Positions 33,754 through 42,714 of a stretch of 64,000 nucleotides of DNA are shown piece by piece. Numbering within the stretch: position 1 is the first letter of the stretch; every line of letters starts with the position of its first letter. The stretch comes from Asticcacaulis endophyticus. Lineage in GTDB: Bacteria; Pseudomonadota; Alphaproteobacteria; Caulobacterales; Caulobacteraceae. The stretch covers positions 62,001 through 126,000 of the forward strand of contig NZ_BMZB01000003.1 of NCBI RefSeq assembly GCF_014652575.1, given 5' to 3'. Under the pieces are notes generated by a model. The model searched no databases. It saw nothing but the letters and a program-made list of their open reading frames with translations, and was not told the origin of the DNA. The translations under genes were made by a program, and so were the position numbers.

Positions 33754-35286
33754 ATGATCACGAAACGTCAGTTTATGGCGGGCGCTACGGCGACCGCGGG
33801 TGTGGGCTTTGGGGGCGGTGTATATGCCGCTAACGGGCAGGTGGTTCGGGTGCCCATTACCCTATCCAAAGGCGGGCTGCCTTTGGTGCAGCTTAAGATC
33901 AATAAGCAGGGGCCCTTTACGTTCATGCTCGATACGGGGGCATCGGTCAGCATGATCCGTGAGGATCTGGCGCGGCAGTTGGGCCTGCGTGTTGATGGCA
34001 AGGCAGCGACCGGCAGCATCAAGGGAACGGATATCCATAAGGCCTATGCGGCGGGAGAGATTGTCCTTGGGGGGACGTTGCGGGTGGAAAACTGGCGGTT
34101 TGCCGGATCGGATGCCTTCACAGCGCGCGAATATGACGGGCTGCTGTCGGCCAATATACTGACCCAGTTGCCTTGCCAGCTTGACTACGAAGCCAGGGAA
34201 ATTCGCTATTATGTCGGCGCGCCCATGGACCTGACGGGGTTTGGCAAACTGAACGGTATCTACAGGTCCGAATATCAGGGGGGTGTAGAAAAGGTCTATG
34301 TGCAGATTAAACTGCCGGACGTTGCGCTAAATCTTGCGCTGGATACGGGGGCGACGGGCCCGATGATGGTCTTTGGCGATGTCGTCAGGCGTCATAAACT
34401 ATGGGACAAATATCCGGTTTATCGTGAAGCCGAGATGACCGGCGCCAATGGCCGTAAGCTTAAGGGGCGGCTGGTCAGTATCAAGGATGTGCAGATTGGC
34501 GGGGTATGGGTGCCGGAAGTGGCCGCCGCATTGGTTGATCCCTCGGAAAAGGACACTATTCAATCCAAAGACCATTTTCACGGCCTTGTCGGCGCGCCAT
34601 TTCTCAGAGCTTTCACAGTGGCGTTTACGCCGCAGAAGGCGGTCTATATCAAGCGTAATCAGAACCTGATGGCCATGGCCCCGCCAACGCGTTTGGCCGG
34701 GGCTTCTGAGGTTCGGCCTGAGTCATCCGCAGATAAACCCGTACTGGGCTTTGACTACACCAGCAGCCGCCAGATATTGTTCCGTCTGACGGGTAAGGGC
34801 GGGCTGCCGGCAATCGCCAGAATGGATACCGGCACAGAGAGTTCAATCGGTGAGGCATTGGCTACGCGGCTTGGGTTATCGGCGGCGGATGGCTATTATC
34901 AGGGGGCACCGCTTTCCATTCACGGCATGTCACTGGAGGCGCTGCGCTTTAAGGTGGCCCGTAACCCCAAGAGTGGTGCCGTGCTGGGGCTGGATTTTCT
35001 GAGGCTTTATCCGTCGTTGCTGGATTTCGACACTAACAGTCTAATCTTCTTTAAGAGCGGCGATGTGGATACGGGCGGTTTTGAGCGTCTGGCCGTGACA
35101 AAAGCGTCTGACGGGCGGTTGATTGTGGCGGCAAAACTGATGGGCAAGGATACGCAATGCCTGATGCAGACCGGCACGGCCTATGGCCTGTGGCTGCCGC
35201 CGCAAACGGTGCGGGCGCGCAATCTCTGGGACGCCTTCCCCAAGGCCGAGGATCGCCTAGCCTATAGGACCCGCAGCATTTTGTGA
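33754..35286 (+). CDS. Multi-domain retropepsin-like aspartic protease (frame broken at C-terminus)
   Basis: A 510-residue protein. MITKRQFMAGATATAG is a signal peptide with a KR variant of the twin-arginine motif. Four retropepsin-like segments follow. Active-site triads are visible in the first three: LDTGAS (D60), LDTGAT (D197) and MDTGTE (D358). The fourth reads MQTGTA (residue 471 on) and lacks Asp. Retropepsin folds need two Asp triads, so pairs within the chain may form the active sites. The frame ends in TGA inside domain 4, whose rest is encoded in the -1 frame at 35283-35498. A strong AGGGGGG lies before the ATG. Single-base loss or a sequencing error is likely. Confidence 0.75.
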   Translation: MITKRQFMAGATATAGVGFGGGVYAANGQVVRVPITLSKGGLPLVQLKINKQGPFTFMLDTGASVSMIREDLARQLGLRVDGKAATGSIKGTDIHKAYAAGEIVLGGTLRVENWRFAGSDAFTAREYDGLLSANILTQLPCQLDYEAREIRYYVGAPMDLTGFGKLNGIYRSEYQGGVEKVYVQIKLPDVALNLALDTGATGPMMVFGDVVRRHKLWDKYPVYREAEMTGANGRKLKGRLVSIKDVQIGGVWVPEVAAALVDPSEKDTIQSKDHFHGLVGAPFLRAFTVAFTPQKAVYIKRNQNLMAMAPPTRLAGASEVRPESSADKPVLGFDYTSSRQILFRLTGKGGLPAIARMDTGTESSIGEALATRLGLSAADGYYQGAPLSIHGMSLEALRFKVARNPKSGAVLGLDFLRLYPSLLDFDTNSLIFFKSGDVDTGGFERLAVTKASDGRLIVAAKLMGKDTQCLMQTGTAYGLWLPPQTVRARNLWDAFPKAEDRLAYRTRSIL

Positions 35287-35498
35287 AGACCCGCTTTACA
35301 GGGGTAAGTGGCTTTGATCTCGGATCTTATCGGATTGATCCCTGTCCAGTGACCTTTTCTGACCCGGTGCAAACCGATGATCCGGATATGGCGGGGGCCG
35401 ATGCGGTTATGGGCATGGGCTTGCTGCGGCGGTTCAACAGCGTTTATGAGCGTGACGGGGGCGTCTGGTTCAAGGCGAACAAGTATTTCAATGGCTAG
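35283..35498 (+). pseudogene. Displaced C-terminal part of the retropepsin-like protein
   Basis: Seventy-one residues (TRFTGVSGFDLGS... MGMGLLRRFNSVYERDGGVWF) that complete the fourth retropepsin-like domain but lie one frame back. Adding one T to the TTTT at 35279-35282 would join the two frames as SIFVKTRF. Alternatively its GTG overlaps the upstream TGA (GTGA), and it could be translated by reinitiation. The end overlaps the 3' end of the convergent glycosyltransferase gene by 11 bases. Confidence 0.65.
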
Positions 35499-36756
35499 GC
35501 GTTAGGATGAGGACGGCGGCCGTGGCAGCACCATCGTGGCGGGATAAGGACAGCCGGGTTTCCTGAGCGTGTATGGTGATGTCTGGATCGTCCAATACGG
35601 TCGTAAGGGCGGTGATAGCCTTATGCATCGTCCACTGATCGTAGTTGAGGTGTTTGCCCGCGCCCAGACGCGTGACGCGGCGGGCATTGTCGAACTGATC
35701 GGCAAACACGGGCACCACCAGTTGCGGCCGGCCAGAACGCAGGGCCTGAGCGGTGGAGCCTATGCCACCGTGGTGGATAATGGCGTGGCAGCGCGGGAAC
35801 AGCAGGGAGTGCGGTGCGTAAGATATGGCCAGTATGTCCGGGCCGTGGTCTTGCTTCAATAGCGGGCTGTCCGCTCCGACCAGCAGCACGGCGCGGGCAT
35901 TAAGGTGGCGGGTGACCTCTATGGCGGTTCGGTAAAAGGCTCCGCCGCCCGTGACGACCGCACTGCCCAGACCAAAGACGAGGGGTGGTGGGCCATTTTC
36001 CAGAAACACCTTAAGGTCAGGCGTCAATAGCGGGGCGCGTCCATCTTCGCTGTCGTAAAATGGAAAACCGCAGATGTGGGTGTTGGGCGGAAAGTCCGGC
36101 TCGATCTGGCCAAATACAGGATCATAAAGTGCCAGAGTCTGATGATCCGATAATATGCCGCCCAGACTCATATGGGGTTTTAGGCCAAATTTTTTATAGA
36201 TGCGCCTGATGCTGGATTGGGTGGAGGCCATAAAACCTTCCCCTGCACGGATGATCAGGCGGTTGTAGTGACGCTGCCAGTCTTGGGTGGGGTTGAAGAT
36301 GAACGGGGCTTTTTTGACCTTGGGCGGGTCATAAACCGACATCATAACCGTTGGCTGCAAGGCTATGACGGTGAACGGTTTTTGTTCAAGCTGAGCGGCT
36401 ATATGCGCGCCGTAGGCAAAGGATGACCCCACCACCACATCGGCACCGGCCACCAGCGGTCTCAGGTCAGCCACGGCGGTCTCAAGATAGGGCGCGATCA
36501 GGCGCTTGATCATAAAGCCGTGGTCGCGGGTCAGGCGGTGAATGATGGCTTCGGGCGCCATGCGCAGGTCACGGGTATAGGTTTCGCGGCTGGCACCATA
36601 ATCATGAAAGGTAAGCCCTGCGGCTTCGACCTTTTGGCGGTAGTCGGGATGCGAGGCCAGTACGACCTCTGCGCCCTGAGCTTTCAGCTCCAGCCCAAGG
36701 GCCATGAACGGGTGTAGATCGCCCAAGCTTCCGTGAGTGGCCAGGACAATCTTCAT
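35488..36756 (-). CDS. GT1-family (UGT/MGT-like) glycosyltransferase
   Basis: A 422-residue two-Rossmann (GT-B) glycosyltransferase. The N-terminal acceptor domain begins MKIVLATHGSLGDLHPF. The C-terminal donor site HHGGIGSTAQALRSGRP followed by FADQFDNARRV is the signature of the sterol/macrolide/rhamnosyl transferase branch. No signal peptide or membrane span is seen. The acceptor could be a lipid, hopanoid or carotenoid; nearby genes give no clue. It precedes pth by 7 bases in the reverse sense (pth then this gene on the minus strand), so the two may be co-transcribed. Confidence 0.88.
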   Translation of the reverse strand: MKIVLATHGSLGDLHPFMALGLELKAQGAEVVLASHPDYRQKVEAAGLTFHDYGASRETYTRDLRMAPEAIIHRLTRDHGFMIKRLIAPYLETAVADLRPLVAGADVVVGSSFAYGAHIAAQLEQKPFTVIALQPTVMMSVYDPPKVKKAPFIFNPTQDWQRHYNRLIIRAGEGFMASTQSSIRRIYKKFGLKPHMSLGGILSDHQTLALYDPVFGQIEPDFPPNTHICGFPFYDSEDGRAPLLTPDLKVFLENGPPPLVFGLGSAVVTGGGAFYRTAIEVTRHLNARAVLLVGADSPLLKQDHGPDILAISYAPHSLLFPRCHAIIHHGGIGSTAQALRSGRPQLVVPVFADQFDNARRVTRLGAGKHLNYDQWTMHKAITALTTVLDDPDITIHAQETRLSLSRHDGAATAAVLILTPSH

Positions 36757-36763
36757 GGGCGTT

Positions 36764-37408
36764 TTATTCCACCCCGGCCGCGCCGACCTGACGCGGGCTG
36801 AACTTAGGCGCGGGCGCCAGTCTCATGACTTCGTTCTGGTAGCGGTCATTATCGGGTTTGCCGTGGGCGTCGCCAAGTAGTAGCGGCAGGGACTTGACGC
36901 AGGCGCGGTTGAGATCATCAACCCACGGCATATCCGATTTGCCGAAATCGGATAGCACCCAATTATGCACCATAGACTTGTCGCCGGGATGGCCGATCCC
37001 CATCCGGGCCCGCACAAAATTGGGCCCCAGATGTCCCATGATCGAGCGCAGGCCATTGTGACCGGCATGTCCGCCACCCAGCTTCATGCGGAACCGTCCC
37101 GGTGCCAGATCCAGCTCATCGTGAAACACGATAATATGCTCAGGCTTGATCTTATAGAATGAGGCCGCTTCGAGGACGGCATTGCCGGACAGGTTCATAT
37201 AGGTTTGCGGCTTAAGGCACAGGACTTTTTTGACGCCCGTTGCCGTCTCAACCTGACCTTCGCTGGACAGCGACTGAAAGCGCTTTTTCGCAAGCCCAAA
37301 ACCGCCGCTATCGATCAAGGCGTCGATAAACATGAAGCCGATATTGTGGCGGTTTTTTTCGTATTTATCGCCCGGATTGCCGAGGCCGACCAGCAGGAAC
37401 ACGTACAT
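36764..37408 (-). CDS. pth: Peptidyl-tRNA hydrolase
   Basis: Releases tRNA from peptidyl-tRNA that drops off ribosomes. The catalytic His is H21 in KNRHNIGF. N-terminal LLVGLGNPG, LKPQTYMNLSG and VFHDELDL are the family blocks. Length is 214 residues, with a C-terminal extension of about 15 residues that is poor in known motifs. It follows rplY on the same strand, as in many bacteria, but a terminator hairpin lies between them. Confidence 0.97.
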   Translation of the reverse strand: MYVFLLVGLGNPGDKYEKNRHNIGFMFIDALIDSGGFGLAKKRFQSLSSEGQVETATGVKKVLCLKPQTYMNLSGNAVLEAASFYKIKPEHIIVFHDELDLAPGRFRMKLGGGHAGHNGLRSIMGHLGPNFVRARMGIGHPGDKSMVHNWVLSDFGKSDMPWVDDLNRACVKSLPLLLGDAHGKPDNDRYQNEVMRLAPAPKFSPRQVGAAGVE

Positions 37409-37421
37409 CTCCCAAAGAATA

Positions 37422-37451
37422 AGGCCTTGTTCTTAAGTTAGAACAAGGCCT
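37422..37451 (-). terminator. Hairpin terminator between rplY and pth
   Basis: An 11-bp stem AGGCCTTGTTC / GAACAAGGCCT with an 8-base loop. On the minus strand it is followed by TTATTCTTT. It lies 14 bases before the pth start, so it would lower pth relative to rplY. Confidence 0.8.
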
Positions 37452-37482
37452 CAATCAATTTCAATGCTAAAGTCGGAAAACT

Positions 37483-38076
37483 TTAAGCTTCGGTGGCCGC
37501 TTCGTCAGCGCCCATGCCGCCGGTCGCAGCAACCGTGGCGATCACGAAATCGCGGCCAACGGTCGGGGAAACGCCTTCGGGAAGCTTCACAGCCGAAACG
37601 CGAACAGTGTCGCCGATTTCAAGGCCGGTCAGGTCGAAAACCAGATCTTCCGGGATGTGGTCAGCCGGGGCCCACAGTTCAACTTCGTGACGTACGACGT
37701 TGAGCGTACCGCCCTTTTTCAGGCCGGGCGACAGTTCGTGGTTGATGAAGTGAGCCACGACGTTGATCTTGATCTTTTGGTGCTCATCGACGCGGTAAAG
37801 GTCGAAGTGTACCGGAACGTCCGTGACCGGATGGAAGTCGATCGCCTTGGCGATAACTTTTTGGGTCTCTTCGCCATGCTTAAGCGTGACAAGGTGACCC
37901 GCCAGCTTGCCGGTATAAAGCGCCTTACGGAACTCATTCAGGCTGACGGCGATCGGCACAGGGGCCTTGTCACCACCATAAAGAACGCCAGGCAGCTTAC
38001 CGGCATTGCGGGCAGCACGGGCGCCACCGGTGCCGGTGCGCTCACGAACTTCAACGTCTAAAACGATCTCGGCCAT
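37483..38076 (-). CDS. rplY: 50S ribosomal protein L25 (Ctc type)
   Basis: 5S rRNA-binding ribosomal protein of the long two-domain Ctc form. The 197-residue protein begins MAEIVLDVEVRERTGTGGAR. Its L25 domain includes VLYGG, HFDLYRVDEHQ and KINVVAHF, followed by a TL5-like beta domain (PEDLVFDLTGLEIGD) and an acidic alanine-rich tail. The ATG at 38076 has GAGGAAG 7 bases ahead, and the frame's earlier ATG is rejected. A housekeeping-like -35 box lies upstream. Confidence 0.96.
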   Translation of the reverse strand: MAEIVLDVEVRERTGTGGARAARNAGKLPGVLYGGDKAPVPIAVSLNEFRKALYTGKLAGHLVTLKHGEETQKVIAKAIDFHPVTDVPVHFDLYRVDEHQKIKINVVAHFINHELSPGLKKGGTLNVVRHEVELWAPADHIPEDLVFDLTGLEIGDTVRVSAVKLPEGVSPTVGRDFVIATVAATGGMGADEAATEA

Positions 38077-38169
38077 AAGCCACTTCCTCAAACAAAATGC
38101 GCCGGACACAGCGTAAGCCTGCGGCGTGGGTGAATACCCGAAATTCCAAAGAGGCCGGTTGATACACGC

Positions 38170-38194
38170 ATTGTCCTGAATACGCAACCGTCAA
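38170..38194 (-). promoter_or_regulatory. Possible promoter of rplY
   Basis: On the minus strand TTGACGG is followed after 12 bases by GACAATGC, a partial match to the Caulobacter -10 element. It is about 95 bases before the rplY start. Confidence 0.35.
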
Positions 38195-38258
38195 GCCGGG
38201 CAAAAAATGCAATTTTCGGCGTCATATGACGGCTTTTTAAGCCCCGTATATAGCAAAA

Positions 38259-38291
38259 GGGCCTGAAAAACATCAAATGCGCTTCAGGCCC
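38259..38291 (-). terminator. Terminator of the lipoprotein gene
   Basis: A 9-bp stem GGGCCTGAA / TTCAGGCCC with a 15-base loop. On the minus strand it is followed by TTTTGC, 28 bases after the lipoprotein stop. Confidence 0.75.
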
Positions 38292-38318
38292 GAATTGAAT
38301 TCAACGGATAAGAATCGA

Positions 38319-39536
38319 TCAGGACGTCTTCTTTTTCGTTGCCGCTTTTTTAGCCGGGGCCTTCTTGGCCGGAGCTGGCTTTATATAGGGTTTGGCGTTG
38401 ACGTATTTCAGCTTTTCGGTGCCGTCAGCATTAAACTCAACGGTGCGCTTTGGCGCCAGATCAAGCGCATTGGACGACACCTGACCGATGCACTGGCCGG
38501 TATCCATAAGGATGTGCTGACCAATGCAGAAGACATCTTCAAAGTGTGGCTTGGCAACGGCGAGGCACTGATAAAGGTTGAGCTTAGCCATGTTCAGGCA
38601 GGTCGGGCCATCACGTTCATCGAGCAGCATGGAGATGTTGGCTTCATTAGCCCCCGCGCCTTCGCCCAGAATGGCCAGAGCCGCGATTGCCAGTCCGCGG
38701 TTGACGGTGGCCGTATAGGGTGCGTCAAACATGTTGGCGGGCAGGGTGACGCCCGGTTGCAGGTCCTGTGCCGTCAGTTTTTGCGCCACGATCGGGTCGT
38801 GCTGCCCGGTTGAGGTGGCGGCAATGGTGGCGGCCTGATCGGTGGAATAGGCGGCTGAGGTGGCTTGCGTTACCATGCCCTGACCGGTCAGGGCAGCTAC
38901 CAGAAGTTGGTTCGACTGATCGGCGGCAACCGGATGGGCGGTTGTGGAATTGATCTTAGCTTGTGACAGGCGAACGTCGCGGGTCTTGATGAACTCACGC
39001 GACCAGTGTTGTTTTTGGATGTCGTAGGCCGCCTGCTTGACGCGGGCACCGACCTTATAAACGCTTTCGCCGTGGCTAGACAAAGCGAGGATTACACGAC
39101 GGGCGGCGATATTGGCACCCGGAATATTGGCCGCTGCCGCCGGGTTTGACATGATATTGTTGATCAGTTGCGCGCGGCTTTCCGGATTGGCAGCATAGGC
39201 ACGCAGTTCAGAACGGAAACTGGGCTCCTGCATGGCCACGATAGCCGCATAGGCAACCGCCCCGCGGGCCAGTTGCTTGGGCTCATATGCGGCACCTTGC
39301 TGAAGCTTGGTCTGAATAACTTCGGCAGTGGCGAAATCAGGGGTCATTTCGCGTGCGGTTTTCACATACTCTAAATAGACGGATGCGGCATCCGACACGA
39401 CCGGAGACAAAGCAACCGGCGGACCGGCCGGAGCTGGCGGCGGGGGCGGAGGTGGTGGCGGGGCTTCCGTGGCGCAACTGGCCAGAGCCAGAGCGAACAT
39501 CGATACCAATACGCCTTTATAAACAACCGTCTTCAT
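38319..39536 (-). CDS. Lipoprotein with polyproline N-terminus and lysine-rich histone-H1-like tail
   Basis: A 405-residue protein with a lipobox LALASC at residues 16-21. Directly after the lipidated Cys come nine consecutive prolines. The middle (about residues 50-300) is alpha-helical and alanine-rich with no known domain. Residues about 300-350 hold four to five Cys (TCLNM, QCLAV, VFCIGQ, GQCIGQ). The last 20 residues are a Lys/Ala/Pro tail (APAKKAPAKKAATKKK), which in a periplasmic or outer-membrane protein may bind anionic polymers. GGGGAG precedes the ATG. It follows prs with a 219-base gap containing a GGCTATACAG box, so it has its own promoter. Confidence 0.75.
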   Translation of the reverse strand: MKTVVYKGVLVSMFALALASCATEAPPPPPPPPPAPAGPPVALSPVVSDAASVYLEYVKTAREMTPDFATAEVIQTKLQQGAAYEPKQLARGAVAYAAIVAMQEPSFRSELRAYAANPESRAQLINNIMSNPAAAANIPGANIAARRVILALSSHGESVYKVGARVKQAAYDIQKQHWSREFIKTRDVRLSQAKINSTTAHPVAADQSNQLLVAALTGQGMVTQATSAAYSTDQAATIAATSTGQHDPIVAQKLTAQDLQPGVTLPANMFDAPYTATVNRGLAIAALAILGEGAGANEANISMLLDERDGPTCLNMAKLNLYQCLAVAKPHFEDVFCIGQHILMDTGQCIGQVSSNALDLAPKRTVEFNADGTEKLKYVNAKPYIKPAPAKKAPAKKAATKKKTS

Positions 39537-39755
39537 AACAACTCCCCTTAAATACTCTCAGGCGCGGTGGGTACGCGCACATGCCGCTATGACTGCGGCT
39601 CGCCTGTCTGGGCGTTCACTGTGCGCAATTTTCCGCGACTGTATAGCCTATTTCCTTGCCGATTTATTACATCAGGCAAAAAAAGCGCCGAAATTATGGC
39701 CCATTGCAAGGCGGGGGAGAATTGTGATTTCGGAACTATCCGAACCGTTGAAAAA

Positions 39756-40691
39756 TCAGTCGAACAGTTTCGAGACGGATTCTTCGTTGGCGATCCGGCG
39801 GATGGCTTCGCCAATCAGCGGGGCCACGCCGACGATGCGGATTTTGGGGTGATTGCGGATAACTTCCGGCACTTCGATAGAGTCGGTGATCACCAGTTCC
39901 TTAAGCACCGATTTATCGACGCGGTTGAGCGCTTCGCCCGACAGGACACCGTGGCTGATATAGGCTGACACCGACTTGGCGCCTTGTTCGACCAGAGCCT
40001 TAGCCGCATTCACAAGCGTGCCGCCGGAATCAACGATATCGTCAAACAGGATACAGTCACGGCCTTCGACCTCACCGATGATGTTCATGACTTCGGACTC
40101 ACCGGCGCGCGGACGGCGCTTATCGACGATGGCCAGATCGCCGCCCAGACGGTCGGCCAGAGCGCGGGCGCGCACCACACCGCCGACATCAGGCGAGACA
40201 ATCATGATCTCAGCCGCGTTGCTGTATTGATCCTTGATGTCGCGGGCCATGAACGGGATGGCCACCAGATTGTCGGTTGGAATATCGAAAAAGCCCTGAA
40301 TCTGACCAGCGTGCAGATCCATCGTCAAAACCCGGTGGGCCCCGGCGCGGGTGATCAGGTTCGCGACCAGCTTTGCCGAAATCGGGGTGCGACCGCCGAC
40401 TTTGCGATCCTGACGGGCATAGCCGAAATAGGGGATCACCGCCGTGATCCGCTTGGCTGAAGCGCGGGTCAGGGCGTCAATGCAGATCAGAAGCTCCATC
40501 AGGTTGTCATTGGCCGGAAAGCTGGTTGACTGAATGACAAACACGTCTTCGCCGCGGACATTTTCGTCGATCGTGACGAAGATTTCGTTGTCCGCAAACC
40601 GCTGAACCCGCGCCTTGGTCAGCGGCATGTCAAGATAGGTGCCGATGTTCTGGGACAGGCTGCGGTTGGAATTGGCGGAGAGGAGTTTCAT
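39756..40691 (-). CDS. prs: Ribose-phosphate pyrophosphokinase (PRPP synthetase)
   Basis: Makes PRPP for nucleotide, His and Trp synthesis from ribose-5-phosphate and ATP. The start [20 protein letters not shown], the block [20 protein letters not shown] and the PRPP loop [19 protein letters not shown] are diagnostic. Length is 311 residues from the ATG at 40691. The open frame begins 48 bases earlier but adds non-family residues. It is monocistronic. Its substrate is the rpiA product and its product serves apt, both in this window. Confidence 0.97.
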   Translation of the reverse strand: MKLLSANSNRSLSQNIGTYLDMPLTKARVQRFADNEIFVTIDENVRGEDVFVIQSTSFPANDNLMELLICIDALTRASAKRITAVIPYFGYARQDRKVGGRTPISAKLVANLITRAGAHRVLTMDLHAGQIQGFFDIPTDNLVAIPFMARDIKDQYSNAAEIMIVSPDVGGVVRARALADRLGGDLAIVDKRRPRAGESEVMNIIGEVEGRDCILFDDIVDSGGTLVNAAKALVEQGAKSVSAYISHGVLSGEALNRVDKSVLKELVITDSIEVPEVIRNHPKIRIVGVAPLIGEAIRRIANEESVSKLFD

Positions 40692-40839
40692 GAAGACGCC
40701 TGTGGCTGGAGCAGAGCGAGAGGGCTGTGCAAAATGCACATCATTTCAGCGGCTTTTAGCAGGTGGCATATTGCGGGCAAGGGGATTCGTCGCAAACTTG
40801 TAAAAAATTGCTTAAACGTGGTTAAGATACATCTTACTC

Positions 40840-41631
40840 TTATTCAGGTCTCAGCATGATCGCCGAAATCAGGCGTCCATAATCGCTTTCGCCGGTCTTA
40901 AACGCGCGGCGGTTGGAAAAGAACATATCGGCCTGCGCACAGGTGTCATGGCCGGTCGAGGCTATCAGGGTCACGCCCGCCCGCTTAAGCCGCATCAGGC
41001 AGTAACCCGGCAAATCGAAAAAGCGTTTATCGGGGCTGTGACCCGCAATAAAAAAGGCCGGACTATCGGGATCGGTGTCCGCGAAGGTGGCTTCATAATC
41101 GGCGCTAACCTCATACGAAGCCTGCTGAATACATGGTCCCACCACGCAGCGGATATGACGCAAATCCGACCCTTGCGCCAACATGGCGGTGAGTGTCGCC
41201 TCGATAATGCCGCCAAGCGCGCCTTTCCAGCCGGCATGGGCCGAAGCGACCACACGGTTGATCGGGTCGGCAAATAATAGCGGCGCGCAATCGGCCGATA
41301 AGGCGCCTAGCACCAGACCCGCCTTGCCGGTAACCAGCCCGTCGGCTTCGGGGCGGGCATCAAGAGCAAGCGGCATGTTAACCGTCAAAGCGATGGCCGA
41401 ATGCACCTGATAGCAGGTTAGAAGGTGGCTGTCGTCGCGGTCGAAACTGGCGGCGACACGACGGCGGTTTTCACGCACGGCTTCTTGATCATCCTTGGAG
41501 CCCAGCCCTATGTTGAGGCTGCCATATGGTGCCAGTGATACGCCGCCCAGACGGGTGAAAAAGCCATGCTGGATGCCGGGCAGTTCAAGCAAGGGATGCA
41601 GAATGCGGGGTGGAAGCGGGGCGGCGGTCAT
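40840..41631 (-). CDS. pgeF: Peptidoglycan editing factor PgeF (laccase-domain, YfiH family)
   Basis: Cytoplasmic hydrolase that removes misincorporated L-Ser from UDP-MurNAc peptides, and related members act as purine nucleosidases. The metal-site motif HAGWKGALGGI and later CAQADMFFSNRR, plus QVHSA and ADCAPLLFADP, carry the conserved His and Cys. Length is 263 residues. It is third in lgt-midA-pgeF, with gaps of -1 and 9 bases, an arrangement known in other alphaproteobacteria. Confidence 0.93.
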   Translation of the reverse strand: MTAAPLPPRILHPLLELPGIQHGFFTRLGGVSLAPYGSLNIGLGSKDDQEAVRENRRRVAASFDRDDSHLLTCYQVHSAIALTVNMPLALDARPEADGLVTGKAGLVLGALSADCAPLLFADPINRVVASAHAGWKGALGGIIEATLTAMLAQGSDLRHIRCVVGPCIQQASYEVSADYEATFADTDPDSPAFFIAGHSPDKRFFDLPGYCLMRLKRAGVTLIASTGHDTCAQADMFFSNRRAFKTGESDYGRLISAIMLRPE

Positions 41632-41640
41632 GGGATCAAT

Positions 41641-42714
41641 TTACGCTCTCGGTGTGATGGGTTCAAGCGCGGGCAGGGCTAAATCCGGCGGAAAACTTAA
41701 GGCTAGTACTTTAAACAATTCCCCCATCTGATCGGGGGCGATCAGGCGTTCAATCTGACGGGCCAGAAGATCTGCGCGATCCGGGTTTTTAGCGCTTAAG
41801 GCCTCAAGGCGCGCGACGATGCCCAGCCGTTGCAGGAAAGCGGACTGTGTACTGATTTCACTGACGGCGACACCCGCCGTGCGCGCGGTCGCGGCGACTG
41901 ACGGAAAATCAGCCCACACGGTCAGGTCATGCGCGCCCGGTGCCTCCAGCGGATTGAATTTTTGTTGGCGATAGAGGGCTTGTAAGGTGTCACCCGATCC
42001 GGGCGCATCTCGTCCATAGTCGATCAGCAGGGCGGCCCCGGTGGCAGCTTTTAGCTTATCCGACAGGATTTGCGCCATCAGCCTCTGGGCGGGAGAAATT
42101 TCATAGATCTGACCCTCTTCGCCATTTGGCGGCGGGATAAAATCACTCGGCGCATCGCTGAGGCCAAAGATCAGCTCACCATTATCGCTAAGCCCTACGC
42201 GACGCTCATGCCATTTGTCGTCACGCCGGATAAACTGACGGGCAGGCAGGCAATCCAGAATCTCATTGGCAATGATAATGAGGGGTGCATCAACGGGTAT
42301 GTCGGAGATGTCATTCAGGAATACGGCGTACGGCACCTTAGCCAACTGCAAAGCGCGCAATGGCAGAGATGGTTCAACCAGCACCACCTGCGCGGCCGTC
42401 AGAAAATCCGGAATCACCCGTCCCGCCCGCAGAATATCGCTGATCAGGGTGCCATCGCCGGGGCCGATTTCGACCAGATTAAACCGCTCAGGCGCGCCTA
42501 AATCCTGCCAGACCTGAACGCACCACAGGCCGATCAGTTCGCCGAATATCTGAGATATCATGGGCGCGGTGATGAAGTCGCCGTCTGCACCCAAAGCCGG
42601 CCGGGTCGAGTAATAACCGTCCTTTGGGTCAAGCAGGCAGCGCCACATATAGTCAGCGATCGTCATCGGCCCGTCCTGAGCGATGTCGCGTTTCAGCCGG
42701 TCTTTCAGCGACAT
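41641..42714 (-). CDS. MidA/NDUFAF7-type SAM-dependent methyltransferase
   Basis: A 357-residue methyltransferase of the DUF185 family. Its mitochondrial relative NDUFAF7 methylates an arginine of complex I subunit NDUFS2. The SAM site is NLVEIGPGDGTLISDILR. MWRCLLDPKDGYYSTR and TAPMISQIFGELIG are family blocks, and IIANEILDCLPARQF follows. Its ATG overlaps the lgt stop by one base. The bacterial target is not established. Confidence 0.9.
   Translation of the reverse strand: MSLKDRLKRDIAQDGPMTIADYMWRCLLDPKDGYYSTRPALGADGDFITAPMISQIFGELIGLWCVQVWQDLGAPERFNLVEIGPGDGTLISDILRAGRVIPDFLTAAQVVLVEPSLPLRALQLAKVPYAVFLNDISDIPVDAPLIIIANEILDCLPARQFIRRDDKWHERRVGLSDNGELIFGLSDAPSDFIPPPNGEEGQIYEISPAQRLMAQILSDKLKAATGAALLIDYGRDAPGSGDTLQALYRQQKFNPLEAPGAHDLTVWADFPSVAATARTAGVAVSEISTQSAFLQRLGIVARLEALSAKNPDRADLLARQIERLIAPDQMGELFKVLALSFPPDLALPALEPITPRA

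Noticed and set aside
35275-35290. Programmed -1 frameshift in the retropepsin-like gene
   Set aside because: The sequence GC ATT TTG TGA does not form an X-XXY-YYZ slippery heptamer, and tRNA re-pairing would be poor. A one-base loss in the T run or reinitiation is simpler.
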